A DNA stretch of 64,000 bases from Lasiosphaeria ovina (GCA_033439765.1 JAULSN010000011.1:1054001-1118000), one strand, 5' to 3'; numbered from the stretch's first letter, positions 32,744-44,432 are shown. Made by a program: numbers and translations. The notes: a model not told the origin generated them from the letters alone.

Positions 32744-33626
32744 GAAGGAGGTTGTGGCTGAAACCCTTTGGCCGACATTCTGAGTGATTGTCGTGAGAAA
32801 GCATTTATTACATTCTGGGGCCATCCTGTCTTCGAAACAGGCCATGTACATACAATAGAATACAATACGACTATTGTCCAAACAGGGCAGAACGCTATAT
32901 GCCAATTCCAGATTTGAGCCCGTAAGCCCCTCGCCCTCCCCTTGGTCCCAGCCCCGAGTGCATGCGTCTTGATATAGTTCTAAGCTCAATGGCTCCCTGT
33001 AATGGCCATGGAGGCATTCATCACTTGCATAGTGAGAGATTCTGTGGCTCAATTGACGACCAGGCGGCGGGCAAGCCCGACCGACCCAAGCATATGTGCA
33101 AACTGCAAAGCAGTGACAAATGTGAAATAACGCATAATTAATTACATGGCACGCCCTGCCAGCCAAGAATCTCGCCTTCGCAACCATTTCCCCATTGAGC
33201 TATCAGCCTATCCACCTACCAGCGCCTATACGAGTCGTGAAGAATAGGTAGTGTGGGCGGTGTGGGAGGTTGTGCCCGTGCTCACGTGCACTCGCGCGCC
33301 CGACGCGCAAGCCATCATGCAGTCCCCCAAAATTCTCAGTCGTGATTCGCGTCGACACGCGCCGTGAACCCCCGCCCTGCAAGCCACATCACCAGACGGG
33401 TCATCACAGCTCCGCGCCAGAGGAATGAGTCAACCGTCCCCCTGTCCATGGGAGATTCAATGGCATTTGCCCCCTCGTTCTCGAGGCATAAAAGTGGGTG
33501 GTTTCCTGCTCTTTGACGGGAGGTCTAACAGTCAAGGCATTCAGACATTCAGACAACAGCCCAGGCACATTACATAATTCACACTTCTCTCAACAAACAG
33601 GGCTTCATTCCATCGCCAACGACATC
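32744..33626. other. Spacer and promoter of the VOC gene
   Basis: No gene was supported. A GC-rich stretch with CACGTG near 33283 lies 340 bp before the VOC start and could be an E-box-type site; this is a motif match only. Confidence 0.4.
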
Positions 33627-34112
33627 ATGTCCGACTGCAAATCCCCCAAGTTCGGCTCTCCCGTGTGGATTGGCATCGCCGCAGCCGAGGTCTCGCGAGG
33701 TACACACCACCCTCTCTCCCGCCCCCCTTGACCTAATTAATCCACTGACGTCCCCACCCTCCCAGCCCACGACTTCTACGCCACCGTCTTCGGCTGGAAG
33801 TTCAAGGACACGGCCACCAGCGACGGCAGCAGCACGGCCGACGAGATCCGCCAGTTCGACTTCCGGCCCGACGTGGGCCTGGGCGGCGGCATCCTGCGCG
33901 TGCCCCGGCCGTCGGGCACCGCCTTCGCCGCGGGCCACGGCGGCGTGTGCATCTACTGGCTGGTCGAGGACATTGACAAGATTGGCGAGGCGATCGAAAG
34001 TGCGGGCGGCAAGCTGGTCGGCGCCACGGAGAAGGAGGGCGCGTCGGGGCTGTATCGCCTGTTTGAGGACACCGAGGGGAACCTGGGTGGTGTTTACCAG
34101 TTTCTTGGTTAG
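33627..34112 (+). CDS. VOC (glyoxalase/bleomycin-resistance-fold) family protein, 139 aa
   Basis: Exon 1 is 33627-33699 and exon 2 is 33766-34112; the 66-bp intron is GTACAC...CCCAG and keeps frame at SR/AHDFYA. The product has the half-domain pattern PVWIGIAAAEVSRAHDFYAT, FGWKF, then GGILRVP, GGVCIYWLVEDIDKIGEAIE, AGGKLVGATEKEG and FEDTEGNLGGVYQ. This corresponds to one betaalphabetabetabeta pair, as in small VOC proteins (glyoxalase-like). The length fits family members of 120-145 residues. Substrate is unknown; most fungal homologues are uncharacterised cytosolic proteins. Confidence 0.88.
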
Positions 34113-34699
34113 GTGTTGAGTGGGTGAGGAGGTTCTGTGATGAGGAGTGACGTGTTGGTACACTACCAAGCAATAGGTTTGTTGGCTTGTAACTTGTTGT
34201 TGCCCAGGATGAGTGTCCGATGACCTTTTTCGATTATCACAATCCTTGCACACCGGTTGATCCACCTCAGTTCCGTTAGACCAGCTAGCAGCCGTTGTTT
34301 GACATGCAAAAGAAATGCAGTTAATCCATGTAGGCCAGGACAATACTCCATTCGCGGTAGCCCGATCCCCTTTCTTGGCAATCGTCGATGTCGGCCCCAC
34401 ACACGCCGGGTGAGACGTCTTGGCACGGTGGGTTCAGCGCTGCGACGGAATGTTGACATTCAGTATTGTTGTGGACAGCCGCCAAGAATCCGTAGGGAAT
34501 CGCCTAGAAATGGCCTGGAGCGAAGGTTGCAGGACCTTTCCTGGGGCTGCAGGGCATTGGATCACGCCATTTCGGCATCGAGTCCAATTGAGTTTGCGCT
34601 CTTCAAGGGGCCCATACATGGCCACTGGCCAGTTCCAGACAGACAGGCAGGCAGACAGACAGACAGACACACCCCATTGGGATTGCGCAGTGTGAATTA
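34113..34699. other. Spacer between convergent genes
   Basis: Contains a short CAGA microsatellite (AGACAGACAGACAG near 34647-34670). No gene is supported. Confidence 0.5.
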
Positions 34700-35464
34700 C
34701 TAACTTGCAGAGTGCTCCAACCAGCTCTGCAGCGATCCTTGCTTCGCTCGATTTGCTATTGGTGGGGGCGGTTTCCTCCGCTTTGATACTCCGGCCGCGG
34801 GATTGCTCGTCGGCCGTCGAGCAACTGCACGGTCTTGGCAAATGGTCAGTGCAGGCGCGCCTAGCAACTTCACGTCAAATCCCACGACGCCCGGAGTTGA
34901 CGCACCCTTTCCCCGGCGGCGGCTTGACGGTGGCTGGCCGGGTTTCTGCTTCGCGTCGGGAGGCGCGCCCAAATCGTCTACCCCGCCATCCGGCGACGCG
35001 AAAGCTGCGGCCGCGACGGCTGTGCGATCAAACACCAGGCTCAGGGACGCGGCGCTGAGCGCGTCGCGCATGGGCTGGTTCACGAAGCAGTATTTCTGCG
35101 GCGGGCCGCCGAGCCAGCCGTTGCGCTTGAGGTCGGCGAGAGTGATCGGGGTGGCGAGGGCGTCGAGCCGGCGGATTTCGTAGGCGTACCTGATGCCGCG
35201 CTGCTCCAGGAGGCCGCCGTCAAACTCGTCGTTGCGCAGCCCCGAGGGGTCGCGGATGTCGCCCGGCCGCTTGCCGGCGCTGATGGTGGCGATGTACTTG
35301 ATGGCCGACGTGGGGCTCGTCTCGTAGATCAGCAGCCGCGTCACGTCGGCCGGGAGCAGATACTTGCGGAACTCGTGGTTCTTGGCCCGGCTGACGATGT
35401 TGGCGACGTGTTGCGGGTGGATGGAAATGATGATGTCGCGTTGGCACCTTGTTTCGGCGCCCAT
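34700..35464 (-). CDS. ASCH/PUA-like domain protein, 254 aa
   Basis: The single-exon frame starts MGAETRCQRDIIISIHPQHV. Residues about 10-135 fit an ASCH/PUA-like fold: IIISIHPQHVANIVSRAKNH, EFRKYLLPADVTRLLIYETS, IKYIATISAGKRPGDI, YAYEIRRLD, ITLADLKRNGWLGGPPQKY. The C-terminal half is Ala/Pro/Arg-rich and probably disordered (KQKPGQPPSSRRRGKG). PUA-like domains commonly bind RNA or modified bases, so a nucleic-acid-related role is an inference from fold only. Confidence 0.75.
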   Translation of the reverse strand: MGAETRCQRDIIISIHPQHVANIVSRAKNHEFRKYLLPADVTRLLIYETSPTSAIKYIATISAGKRPGDIRDPSGLRNDEFDGGLLEQRGIRYAYEIRRLDALATPITLADLKRNGWLGGPPQKYCFVNQPMRDALSAASLSLVFDRTAVAAAAFASPDGGVDDLGAPPDAKQKPGQPPSSRRRGKGASTPGVVGFDVKLLGAPALTICQDRAVARRPTSNPAAGVSKRRKPPPPIANRAKQGSLQSWLEHSAS

Positions 35465-36333
35465 GCTTACGGGTGCGGAGTGGGTGGTGGATTTGATGCT
35501 GGATGAGAGACGCGTTTGGCGAAGGGTTGGGAAAGCGAGACGCGTGGGACTTCAGTTGGAAGCATCGCATTATGTAAGCGGATTCAAAATTTCATGATTA
35601 CAGAACCGAAAAAAGGGTTGTCGTAACGACATTTGCTGAATCAATCTCATTAATTCCATTTGGTCATAATTCGATGGGTATCGCCGGAATTGGGCGACGA
35701 CTCTCTCTTCGCCGATTCCACTACTCAAGTGTACACTTGTCGCCGGTAATAACGGCCCCTGCAAAAAGGTTTCTCTTCCTTTTTTGCCAATTATGTAATT
35801 AGTCGCACTCGCTTCATTGTCTGTTTGCGTAAAATCGTCTCCAACCAATGGTTATCCGGGAATTGCTCGCCCACAAGTTCCCGAACTGGGGCCCCACTCC
35901 CGAGAAAATTACCTACCCAGCTGGAGTGGCTGGATTGACTGAATTTCCCTAGGTAATTAATTGCCTGGAAATTCACAGCTTGACTGTAGTACATACCAAT
36001 TTACCTACTTAGGTTCGTGGCTAACTAGGTAGCTTGCAACTAGAATCAACGTGATAGTTCACCCGCGGCTTTCGTCGACGCCTTGATGGCCGCTCCGGAC
36101 ATGTACAAAGAAACTGGATACTTGTTATAGGTGCTACAAAGGAATTTAGGTGCAAAAGAACGAAGAAGGATATCTCCCAGGCCTATTTTTGACGTACTTG
36201 TTTTGCGCAAAGTATTCATCGTGTCCGTCAACCTATCTCAACGAAAACATAGCACCGAAAAGAGATGAAACCCAAAAACCTAAACCCGGCAGGAAACAAA
36301 TTGCTCTCCATCTTATGATCTTCCACGCGCACA
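35465..36333. other. AT-rich intergenic region
   Basis: Promoter side of the ASCH-like gene and 3' flank of the oxidoreductase. CCTAGGTAATT and ACCTACTTAGGT motifs appear near 35946 and 36003. No gene was recognised. Confidence 0.5.
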
Positions 36334-37485
36334 TCAAAGAGAAACGACAACCTTCTTCGCCGACATACCCTTCTTGCACACCTCGAACGCGTCCTGGATC
36401 TTGTCCAAGCCCCGGCCGACGACGTGCGGCTCCGGGGCGGGCACGAACTCGCCGCTGGCGAGCGCAGCCGGCAGGTACGTGTTGTAGATGTGCGCGGCGA
36501 GGTCCGTCTCGACGAGATCGCTGCCCCACACAAACTTGTACTGGACGCCCCGGACGCGCGCGCGGACCGCCGTGCTAATCCCAAACCACACGAACTGGAA
36601 GATGAGCCCGACAAAGGTCAGTGCGGTGGCCTCGGCCAGCGCCTCGGGGTTGACGGGCCCGCTGATCTGCGTGACGAACTTTCGTTTCTTGGTTCCGTCC
36701 TTGCCCGTCACGCCCGGCGCCGCGCCGACGATGTCGAGGCACGGCCCCATGGACTGCGCGCCGAGCGCGACGGCCCCCGCGCACGGCCGGCCGTCGATCG
36801 CCTTCAGGATGTCGGCCACCGCCGTCTTGCTGCGGTAGTCGAACACGGCCTTGGCGCCGAGCCCGCGCACGTAGTCGAAGTTCTTGGGCGACGCCGTCGC
36901 GATCACGTCGTAGCCCGCGCTGCGCGCCAGCTGCACGGCGCAGCTGCCGACGCTGGTCGACGCGCCCCAGATGACGACGGTCTGGCCGTTGGGCTCGGCG
37001 CGCGGGCTGGTCGGGTAGGCCAGCCCGACGTACTCGTCGAGGAACAGCGCGCTGGCGGCCGTCGACAGCGCCAGCGGCAGCACGCAGGCGGCCTCGTAGG
37101 CGATGCTGTCGGGGATCTTGGCCGTCTGGATGCTCTGCAGGACCGGGTACGTCTGGAACGCGCCCTGCACGGCGTCGTTGCACCGCTTGTCCTGGCCCGC
37201 CGCGCACCCGAGCACGCGGTCGCCCACGCGGAACAGCTCGCCCACGGGGCCCGGCCCGACTGCGACTACCTCGCCCGCCACGTCGTCGCCGAGGATCGCT
37301 GGGTACTTGAGGTAGCTCATGGTCGGGATGCCGGGCTTCTGGATCGCCCAGTCGACCGGGTTGATGGCCACGGCCGCGTTCTTGATGACCAGCTGGCCCG
37401 GCCCCGGCGCCGTGTAGGGCGCTTCATTGACCTCGAGCGGGTAGGCGCCCTTCTTGGGTAGCCAGGCGGCTTGGTTTTCGGGCAT
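36334..37485 (-). CDS. Medium-chain dehydrogenase/reductase, zinc-binding oxidoreductase (cipB/enoyl-reductase type), 383 aa
   Basis: The ATG at 37485 (MPENQAAWLPKKGAYPLEV) fits the usual start of the family; 96 further codons upstream are leader. The catalytic domain has PGQLVIKNAAVAINPVDWAI, YPAILGDDVAGEVVAVGPGP and RVLGCA. The nucleotide-binding fold shows TVVIWGASTSVGSCAVQLAR and GAKAVFDYRSKTAVADI. The C-terminus has IQDAFEVCKKGMSAKKVVV. The classical structural-zinc cysteines are not apparent, as in quinone/enoyl reductase-type members. NAD(P)H-dependent reduction is expected; substrate cannot be read. No biosynthetic cluster genes adjoin it. Confidence 0.9.
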   Translation of the reverse strand: MPENQAAWLPKKGAYPLEVNEAPYTAPGPGQLVIKNAAVAINPVDWAIQKPGIPTMSYLKYPAILGDDVAGEVVAVGPGPVGELFRVGDRVLGCAAGQDKRCNDAVQGAFQTYPVLQSIQTAKIPDSIAYEAACVLPLALSTAASALFLDEYVGLAYPTSPRAEPNGQTVVIWGASTSVGSCAVQLARSAGYDVIATASPKNFDYVRGLGAKAVFDYRSKTAVADILKAIDGRPCAGAVALGAQSMGPCLDIVGAAPGVTGKDGTKKRKFVTQISGPVNPEALAEATALTFVGLIFQFVWFGISTAVRARVRGVQYKFVWGSDLVETDLAAHIYNTYLPAALASGEFVPAPEPHVVGRGLDKIQDAFEVCKKGMSAKKVVVSL

Positions 37486-38544
37486 CGTGGGCGACGGGGT
37501 TGGTGATGCTTGGCGCTGGTTTATTGAGGAGTCCGGGATTTGGATGAAAGAAGCGTCCGGGAACTGGCTGCAGGTTGTGTCAAAAGGTCTGGAGCAGCGA
37601 TGTAAGAGTTGGAAATATGGGAAGCAACGGCTTCTTCGGTAGGACAGCGTTGCTCGGGGTAACTTAACAGTCCGAAATCCCGGTCGCTGCTGGACCAAAG
37701 TTGAAATGGCAGGGTCGGACGAGTGGTGTGCGAGCAGCAATTTTTCCGAGCATGGTGGGGTGACGTCGATCAAAGGAGGAGGGCGGCATGTTGGGGATGG
37801 ATCAAGGTCGGGCGGCGGAACTCCGCACCGGCTTTTATCAGAGGCCGCTCGGCCTGCGTACCCGAAACATGGACGTTATGTCATGTGCAGTACGGGTTGG
37901 TGAGCTGTTTAGCTCTTGGCACTTTCCATGCATCTGCTGTTATCATTGCCGTCCTCAATCTTGTGGACTTGTACGCGTACCGAAGTGCCACAAACCCTTC
38001 CGTGCAGAGTCTGCACGACCGGTCAATGGTGGTTCGCAGTCTTGATTGGCTGCATTCAGACACCCGTTCGCGGCAGACTCCGGCCAATTACCCCGTCGAT
38101 ACGGATAGCAGCTTTCTCAACGGAACATGACAATAGAAGTTACGTTTTAATCAGACATATGAACAAGCAGCATATTTGCAGGAGAGTGAGACATGCGGCT
38201 TTAATTTTGTACCCGGCTCAAGTCTGAGAAAACTTTCATCAGTCTACCTTTCCCGAACCCTCCACATGCTGCTCAAGACAATTCTTCATTCAGGCGGCAT
38301 CAGCGTCGCCTTTTCCTCAACCTCAACTCCGGAGGGGCACATACCACATTGTCGCAGGACCTGATGAAACGTCCTTTCCCTCCTTAAAAAAAACCGAAGG
38401 AGTGGCCCTTTCCGCAGGGAGTTCGAGCCAGATAAATCATGGCTGCTGGTTAATAATATTTTCAAGCGTTAATATTAACAGAAAACCTTCCAAGTTGCCA
38501 ATCCCGAGAAAGCGGGCGAATGACACCTTCAGTCCTTCAAGGAA
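37486..38544. other. Intergenic region without supported gene
   Basis: Promoter of the oxidoreductase and empty sequence. Short plus-strand frames have no family match. Confidence 0.5.
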
Positions 38545-38703
38545 TCAGTTGCGCACGCCGCAGTGGCCGCAGGTGCTGGAGCCGCCGTTGTCGTTGGTCT
38601 TCCCGCAGCTCGAGCAGGTCAAGCCGTTCACCGTCTCCGAGGCGGACGAGGCCTTGCGCTAAATAGGCTGCGCAGCCTTTCCCTTGACGAATGTCGCGGT
38701 CAT
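38545..38703 (-). pseudogene. Zinc-ribbon micro-ORF, 52 codons, interrupted by one TAG
   Basis: The minus-strand frame from the ATG at 38703 reads MTATFVKGKAAQPI, TAG, RKASSASETVNGLTCSSCGK and ends TCGHCGVRN then TGA. Two CxxC pairs (CSSC, CGHC) 11 residues apart form a likely zinc ribbon. The TAG at codon 15 would be CAG (Gln) with one C-to-T change. Either the gene is newly inactivated, or translation begins elsewhere. The family was not named, but the short two-CxxC C-terminus resembles small conserved fungal proteins. Confidence 0.5.
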
Positions 38704-40103
38704 GATTGTTGATTGGTGGAGTGAAAATGGTAGATAGGATGGCAGCTTTATCGGCAGTATTAAGTAGTGCGGGTTGGTTGTTTTGAGGTTGAGAAGGTGA
38801 AGTTGTCTAGTCTAATTTAGGGCGTTTTAAAGATGTGAAGGAGAAGCGAGGTATGGGTCAGAGGCTAGTTCGATGCTTATATACCATCGATTCTGAGCTC
38901 CTGGTGAGGAACGTCATTAGGAGTTTTACTCCTAGATCTCCATCTGAACCGTTCAATTTAGTCACCAGACTAGAGTTTTACACTACCTTTACAAGCAGAG
39001 TGACGCGACTAGGTGCCCGAGCAAAAAACGGTGCGAAGGGAAAATGAGCTCCCAGGTAACAGTGAGCTATTATTTCGCGGAGCAAGATGGGTGTGTTATT
39101 TACGAAATTACAGAATTGTCATGAAAGTGGGCGCGTTTTCGCGTCGAGGTAACCAGGTCATCGAGACTTTCTCCGAGATGGAATTTTACAGCTAAACCCG
39201 CCTCACACTCCTAAGCCTATGCAGGCCTGCTCAAAACTACACGAAGAGCTTGAAAGAAATAATGAAGAACGTTGATGGGCATGATCTTGGTCGATCGCGA
39301 TGCGGAGCTAGACGACAGAGATCGGATTGTTATTGTTTGCCTCCGCTTAAAGAAATACCTCAACTCACAATAATGGCAGAACGACGGATCGGTTGCTCGA
39401 ACGGTAGAAGTTTGCCAACACTATGTATACACGTTGAATAAAACTCAGCTGTCGTTCTGGGCTAAAAGATCATGCTTCTTAAGCAGCAAATCCAAGTTCC
39501 AACTTGCCCTCTCAGCCCCAGAAGGTAGTAAGTGAACTGATTGGCGGTCTCTGGTGGAGCAGTAATACACAACTACAACACAAGGCTAGGCAATTTTGAC
39601 AACCATGTGCCCATCGTAGGGAAGGCCATAAATGACCCGAACGTCAGAGTGAGTCTCGGAACAGTCGACCCAGAAGCAGAATCAGAGAGCAAACACTCAC
39701 CCCGAAAACTTACAAAGACTGACAGTCTGCATCGTCATCAATAGGTTAAAGAGAGTAAATATGGTATAAATTGCTATCACGTCTATAAGCGAGAGGCGAG
39801 TGATATACGCTAAAGATCGAATGGTATAAATGATAATGACAGATGGATGATACACTATACAGGACGGAAGCGAGCGTGGTGTTTTTGAGTGCAAACCTAG
39901 GGTCTATCTAGTGCTCCAGAGCCACGTCGACGACGAGAGATGCAAGCAGGGTTCTTGTTCTTCTGGGTGGGCAGCGACTAGCCCTAATTAAGCAAAAATG
40001 CGGTCTGCTGAGACGAACGAAAGGAGTGGCAAGGGGTAGCTGCGATGATAACAGCAACACCCGGCGATCAAGCGAGGAATAACAGCCAGAGTTCGGGCGC
40101 TGT
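38704..40103. other. Large AT-rich region with no supported gene
   Basis: Short frames only. The sequence has the look of degraded DNA but no diagnostic transposon protein or inverted repeat was found. Confidence 0.5.
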
Positions 40104-40589
40104 TTAGAACTTGTTCTTGCCGAAAGCGGCGTTGATCTTGGCCTGCTCGCCGGGGCAGTTGGCGGACGCGGGGACCGTGGGGGGCGAGGAGTCGCCGAAG
40201 CCGGCGCCGGCCTTGGGGGCGGCGAAGCTGACGCAGATGCCCGAGCACTGGCCAAGGTCGGTGCGGCCGGCGAGGCGGGCGCACGTGGCCGGGGGTCCAC
40301 GGCTGGCGGCGACGTCGCAGTCGGCCGACGACTTGCAGGCGCCGCCGATGAACTGCGACCCGGCGCCGTTGCCGGCCCCGGGCAAGTTCTGCGGGCCCGC
40401 CGCCTGCCGCTCCTCGATCTGGCGCTCCATCACCTCGGGACTGAGGGCCATGACGGGCGCGAGCAGCATGCTGAGGACTGCGCGGGCACAAACATTGTGG
40501 TTAGCTTCAGGTTCTCTGATTATTGGGGAAAAGGGGGGTGAGTTGGGGGCGGCCTTACCAGCAGCCGCGGTGAACTTCATGGAGACCAT
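40104..40589 (-). CDS. Small secreted cysteine-containing protein, 131-134 aa
   Basis: Exon 1 is 40589-40559 and exon 2 is 40477-40104, joined by an 81-bp intron (GTAAGG...GCGCAG). Only after splicing does the signal peptide appear: MKFTAAAVLSMLLAPVMAL. The mature part has a RQIEERQ segment that could be a Kex2-type region without a dibasic site, then GGACKSSADCDV, TCARLAGRTDLGQCSGICVS and ANCPGEQ. Seven cysteines are present. The first of two start codons (MVS or MKF, three codons apart) cannot be decided. It is likely extracellular; no named family. Confidence 0.78.
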   Translation of the reverse strand: MVSMKFTAAAGKAAPNSPPFSPIIREPEANHNVCARAVLSMLLAPVMALSPEVMERQIEERQAAGPQNLPGAGNGAGSQFIGGACKSSADCDVAASRGPPATCARLAGRTDLGQCSGICVSFAAPKAGAGFGDSSPPTVPASANCPGEQAKINAAFGKNKF

Positions 40590-41096
40590 TTTGGTGATTT
40601 GGTGTTTGAGTTGGTACTTTGTGTAAAAAGTTTAGTTTGGTGTGAAAAAAGGAGTGGTTAGCTGAAGAGCTGAATGTGGAGAAGATGGTGATGATGCTGC
40701 TGTTGATTGATGGTCATGAACTGCGCCAGGGATGCTCTATTTATCTCGGACGAGAACACGCCCAAAAGCCCCACACTCCAGCAAAAGCATGCCAAATCCT
40801 CCCAGAGGATCAAAGAATTCAACGACGGGCTTGATTTGAGACGATTCCAAGAGAAGTTGCACGTTACGAGCAAGAGCTGGAACACTTGGCCTGTTGAGGC
40901 CCCAGCTTGCGAGGCGGCCAAAGGATCCATAGTTCGGATGACAAGAAGTGACAAGCGTGTATATTACAGGCTTAGTCAAGTCTGGGACTGTATCCGTGCC
41001 ACCTACCGTAAACGCGGACCGCCCCCTTACCGGTCCCGCGTGGGGTGGTCGTCTCCCCTGGCCCGGAGGGACTTTCCCAAGCCCTAGGGGGCGTCA
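40590..41096. other. Promoter region of the secreted protein and spacer
   Basis: No gene supported. TATTTATC near 40738 could act as a TATA-type element for the minus strand but is far upstream. Confidence 0.35.
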
Positions 41097-41214
41097 GACC
41101 CCCAAAGCCGGCAGTGGAGAGCCCTGAAGGGCTGAGTGCCCGCGTGGCACGTTTAGACCCCCAAACCCGGCAGTGGAGAGCCCTGAAGGGCTGAGTGCCC
41201 GCGTGGCACGTTTA
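41097..41214. repeat. Tandem repeat, 2 copies of 59 bp
   Basis: Two adjacent copies (41097-41155 and 41156-41214) differ at about one position: GACCCCCAAAGCCGGCAGTG versus GACCCCCAAACCCGGCAGTG. Each contains GAGAGCCCTGAAGGGCTGAG, with the hairpin AGCCCTGAAGGGCT. Non-coding. Confidence 0.85.
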
Positions 41215-43850
41215 GACCCCACGACGGGATTCGATGGGGTTCAACAGGATTCATTGTGGTATATACAAATCGATCTATAATTATTATATGCACAAACCAA
41301 GCACCTGAAACGCAATGCATCATTATCCGTGTAGTAGCGCAGGCTCGGATCGAGCGCAAATGTCTGCGTTTCTTCGCGATTGAGCGGGCAGGCACCATGG
41401 CGGGGCATTCCATCTTACCTCTATCCCCGCCAGAGCGGGCAGGCAGGACAAAAGGTTTGCACCAAAACTAACCTAACTACCACAAACACGAGTAACGAGC
41501 ACGTATACATTCTACCACTAAGCTAGCTCGGCTAGAGTATCTAAATTGAGGATTGATATATCGTTCGCATAAGATTCATCTTACGCTTCGATATAATCTC
41601 CGTCTTACGCTTCGATGGCTGTCGCCTCCATTGCCCAGAATGTCCGTTCCAAGGGCAACTTGAAAGCGAAAAGGTTTAGCGCTCGAAGGCGCTGTATTTC
41701 AGGGACTACTCACTAAATTACAGTAGGTCGCTCGTCGCACTGCGTGTGCTGACAGGGACCCGCTCGCCAGGCATTTCGTGTTTCTGCTGTGGCCTAGCTG
41801 ATCAGGCCGCGGCCGGAAACCACGGCGCCCTGGAACAGTCAGCCGGTTTCAACCAAAACTCCGATCGGCGCCAACGGCCGATTTGCAGGCTGGGAGCGGC
41901 GGCTGATCGGCGGGCCCGCCGGCCAGTTTCAGCCCCAACTTGGGGTCAAATCGAAACCAGGTCTTCCTGAGGGGTCAATTCCCACCACAAAAAGTATTTA
42001 AGGTGCTGCCAGTCCAGTTTCGGCAACTCGTACTACCCTTTCAACACTTGTACGACATTTTGACACTTGTCTTATTACCTCCCCGCTTACTGCTGGCCGG
42101 CAACGAACCCAATTCCACGCGCGTCACTTGTGCCGCGGCCCAAACACCGGCCAAAATTCGACATGATTGTTACGAGTGAACCATTTGTGCTTTTCCATCC
42201 AGGCAGCATCCGCGTGACAGCTTATGCAACACCGTCCAAACCCTGATTGTTTCCTAGCGCGGTGCTTGGGAAGAACAAAACCGGACCAGGAGCATCCTGC
42301 GGGATTCCTGCCCAACCACACACAATGTCGAGGTCGTGGCCGAGACCAAGGCGAGTGTTGTATTGGCCCTCACACTGCACTGCTACAGTTGCACAGTCGT
42401 CTCCGACTAGCACCGCAGTCGGAGTGATTGCATGCATTAGAAAGACCACCCATTGGGGATATATAGCCTTGTCCCCTTTGATCCATGGCGGCGCGAGCCG
42501 TTCACCACCGATTGCATTGGAACGGCCGCGCAGCCCGAAGAACCACTCCCTGGAGGGACCGACCAACCGACCACACACGGATGGCTTGGAGCGTACCTAC
42601 CTACCTGGGTCCTACGGTGAGGCAGGCGTAATAACTGAAAGATCCTCGACGGCGCCGAAGACAGACGAAAACGGCTTTGCAACACCCGAGATCCCCACGT
42701 CTGTGTTTAATTTTGTGTACTCAAGGAGCGACTTCCACGGTTGGACCTAATATTCATTACCAAAGTAAAATGGCTTGTACCCATTAATCACCACGCACAC
42801 AGTAAAATGAACACAGTTGAGCTTGCCTCATTTGTAATAGGCGAGTGCCGGTTGACTGATCTGAACGGTCTCCCTCTCTCGATCAATCAGCACAACGCAT
42901 GAGAATATGCTAGACCGACGTTGCCATCACACTCCCAACTTTCCAGGTTCGTTCACCCTCACGGACGGCGCTACATAGGTGGGTGGGTACGTGATTATCA
43001 ACAAGACCGGCGATTGATTAATTCGAGAGGCAGCCCGGGGACGGACATGAACGACATAGATGAATTCATGCAACTGACTCCGTGCCTAATTAGTGATGAC
43101 ACCTGGCTTGCATCCACCGTCCTGCTCAAAACACTGGTCAGGGTCCAATAGCCTTGCAGAGTTGTCCCAATGGACGCAGAATTAAACACAACGCAGAGGT
43201 GTAAAATCTCTCATTCGGCATTCAAAGTCATCATGGGAAGTGCAAAGTGAAGTAGAATTGTCCGGGAGTGGCTACTTGGTTCGCATTCCATCTTCAATTG
43301 AGTCCGAAGCTGTGCACGATCATAAGACTTGTGACTCTTTTTGTCTTTTGAAGCGCTCATGGTTTTATCTTGGTCGCGTCCCATTGCTGCACAGGTCTGT
43401 CTCCGACAAATTGATAGCCGGAGAGGCATGCCGTTAATGTGCATTGTGAATTGTCGTCTTGGCCTGGTGGACGCCAGCTCAACATGGGCCACTCATAATT
43501 ATCACCAAGCCGGGAACGTGGTCGGAACGAATGCGAGATCAAGTGGCCATTAAACCCTCTTTTTCGACGAGAGAAGGCTCGTCTCATTATGTTTCCACTT
43601 TCCAATACAACTAAACTAAACTAAAGAGCGTGCTCTACACAAACCACTGAACTCCGTAATACACAAAGTTGCAGGCCAGTCAGACCCGACTGCAGCGCCG
43701 GCTACCGATCTAATTTTACAACCTAAACGAAAAGAATATTCTTACACACGCGTCGCTTTTGGTTTTACATGCTTTTTGTCCGCTGAGATGCACCCCGTCC
43801 TTATGCACTTTACATGGCGTCGATGAGGCAGTTAAGACCCACTCACTCAC
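41215..43850. other. 2.6-kb region with no supported gene
   Basis: The longest frame is a minus-strand one at 42222-42578 (118 codons) without family match, signal peptide or splice evidence. The stretch carries many scattered stops and looks like non-coding or decayed DNA. Confidence 0.5.
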
Positions 43851-44432
43851 TCACTGCAACGAGTCAGCATCGCCAATTTCATTCACACATTGTCACACTT
43901 TGACAAACACACGGGATGCACTCACCGGCTGAGCAGGTATCCAGCTCAGGGGATATCCTTGTCGGAGGTACGCCTGGTTGCGGCGCGCCTGGTTGAGGCC
44001 CGAGATGACCATGGACGAGCGCGGCTGCTCCTGGTACTGCGGTTGTGGAGGGTTGGGTGGAGCGAAGTGGGCCACGGCCGCCGGCACGGGCTTGAAGAAG
44101 GGGTTGCTGCTGCTCTCGTCGTCGGCGGAGGACGCGGGCGTCGTGGGGCTGCTGTTGTCGCTATCGCTACCACTAGCAAATGACTCCGAGTTCATGTCCA
44201 GGTCCATCGACATGGACATTGCGGGGCTGGGGTGCGGAAGCGAAAAGGTGGGGTCACGTGCGGGCGTGTCGGCCGACAATGACAGCTGCGGCAACTGCCG
44301 CCGCAACTTCTTGGCGGCGCGACCACCCCCGTCGGCCATGTCCACGCTGCAGCCGTCAATTGGCGCGTCGTCGTCCTGCGCGTCGCGGAAGCGCTTGCGC
44401 GGGTTCATGTCGATGTCCATGTTGAAATCCAT
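43851..44432 (-). CDS. Hypothetical protein, probably nuclear, 169 aa
   Basis: Exon 1 is 44432-43926. A GTGAGT donor follows GCTCAGCCG, and acceptor GTTGCAG at 43854 delivers an immediate TGA, so the protein ends SWIPAQP. The start MDFNMDIDMNPRKRFRDAQD is Met/Asp-rich with a basic cluster (PRKRFR; KKLRR near 50) suggesting nuclear localisation. A Ser/Asp-rich acidic middle and a conserved-looking C-terminal block (SMVISGLNQARRNQAYLRQG, YPLSWIPAQP) follow. The last block is the most likely functional motif. No named family; ORF upstream of the ATG is leader. Confidence 0.65.

Noticed and set aside
33140..33215. Possible tRNA on the minus strand (TAGCTCAATGG box A-like sequence near 33197-33207)
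   Set aside because: No box B (GGTTCGAAxCC type) at the right distance and no acceptor-stem pairing could be formed.
36424..37461. 345-codon plus-strand frame
   Set aside because: It is antisense to the well-supported oxidoreductase and has an Arg/Ala/Gly composition.
38904..39195. MITE between 38.9 and 39.2 kb
   Set aside because: A short palindrome (TAGGAGTTTTACTCCTA) is present but no convincing terminal repeats or target duplication.
41097..41214. CRISPR-like array
   Set aside because: Only two directly adjacent 59-bp copies with no spacers, in a eukaryotic genome; it is a simple tandem duplication.
42222..42578. 118-codon minus-strand frame as a gene
   Set aside because: No family match, signal peptide, intron structure or conserved partner; left as unsupported.
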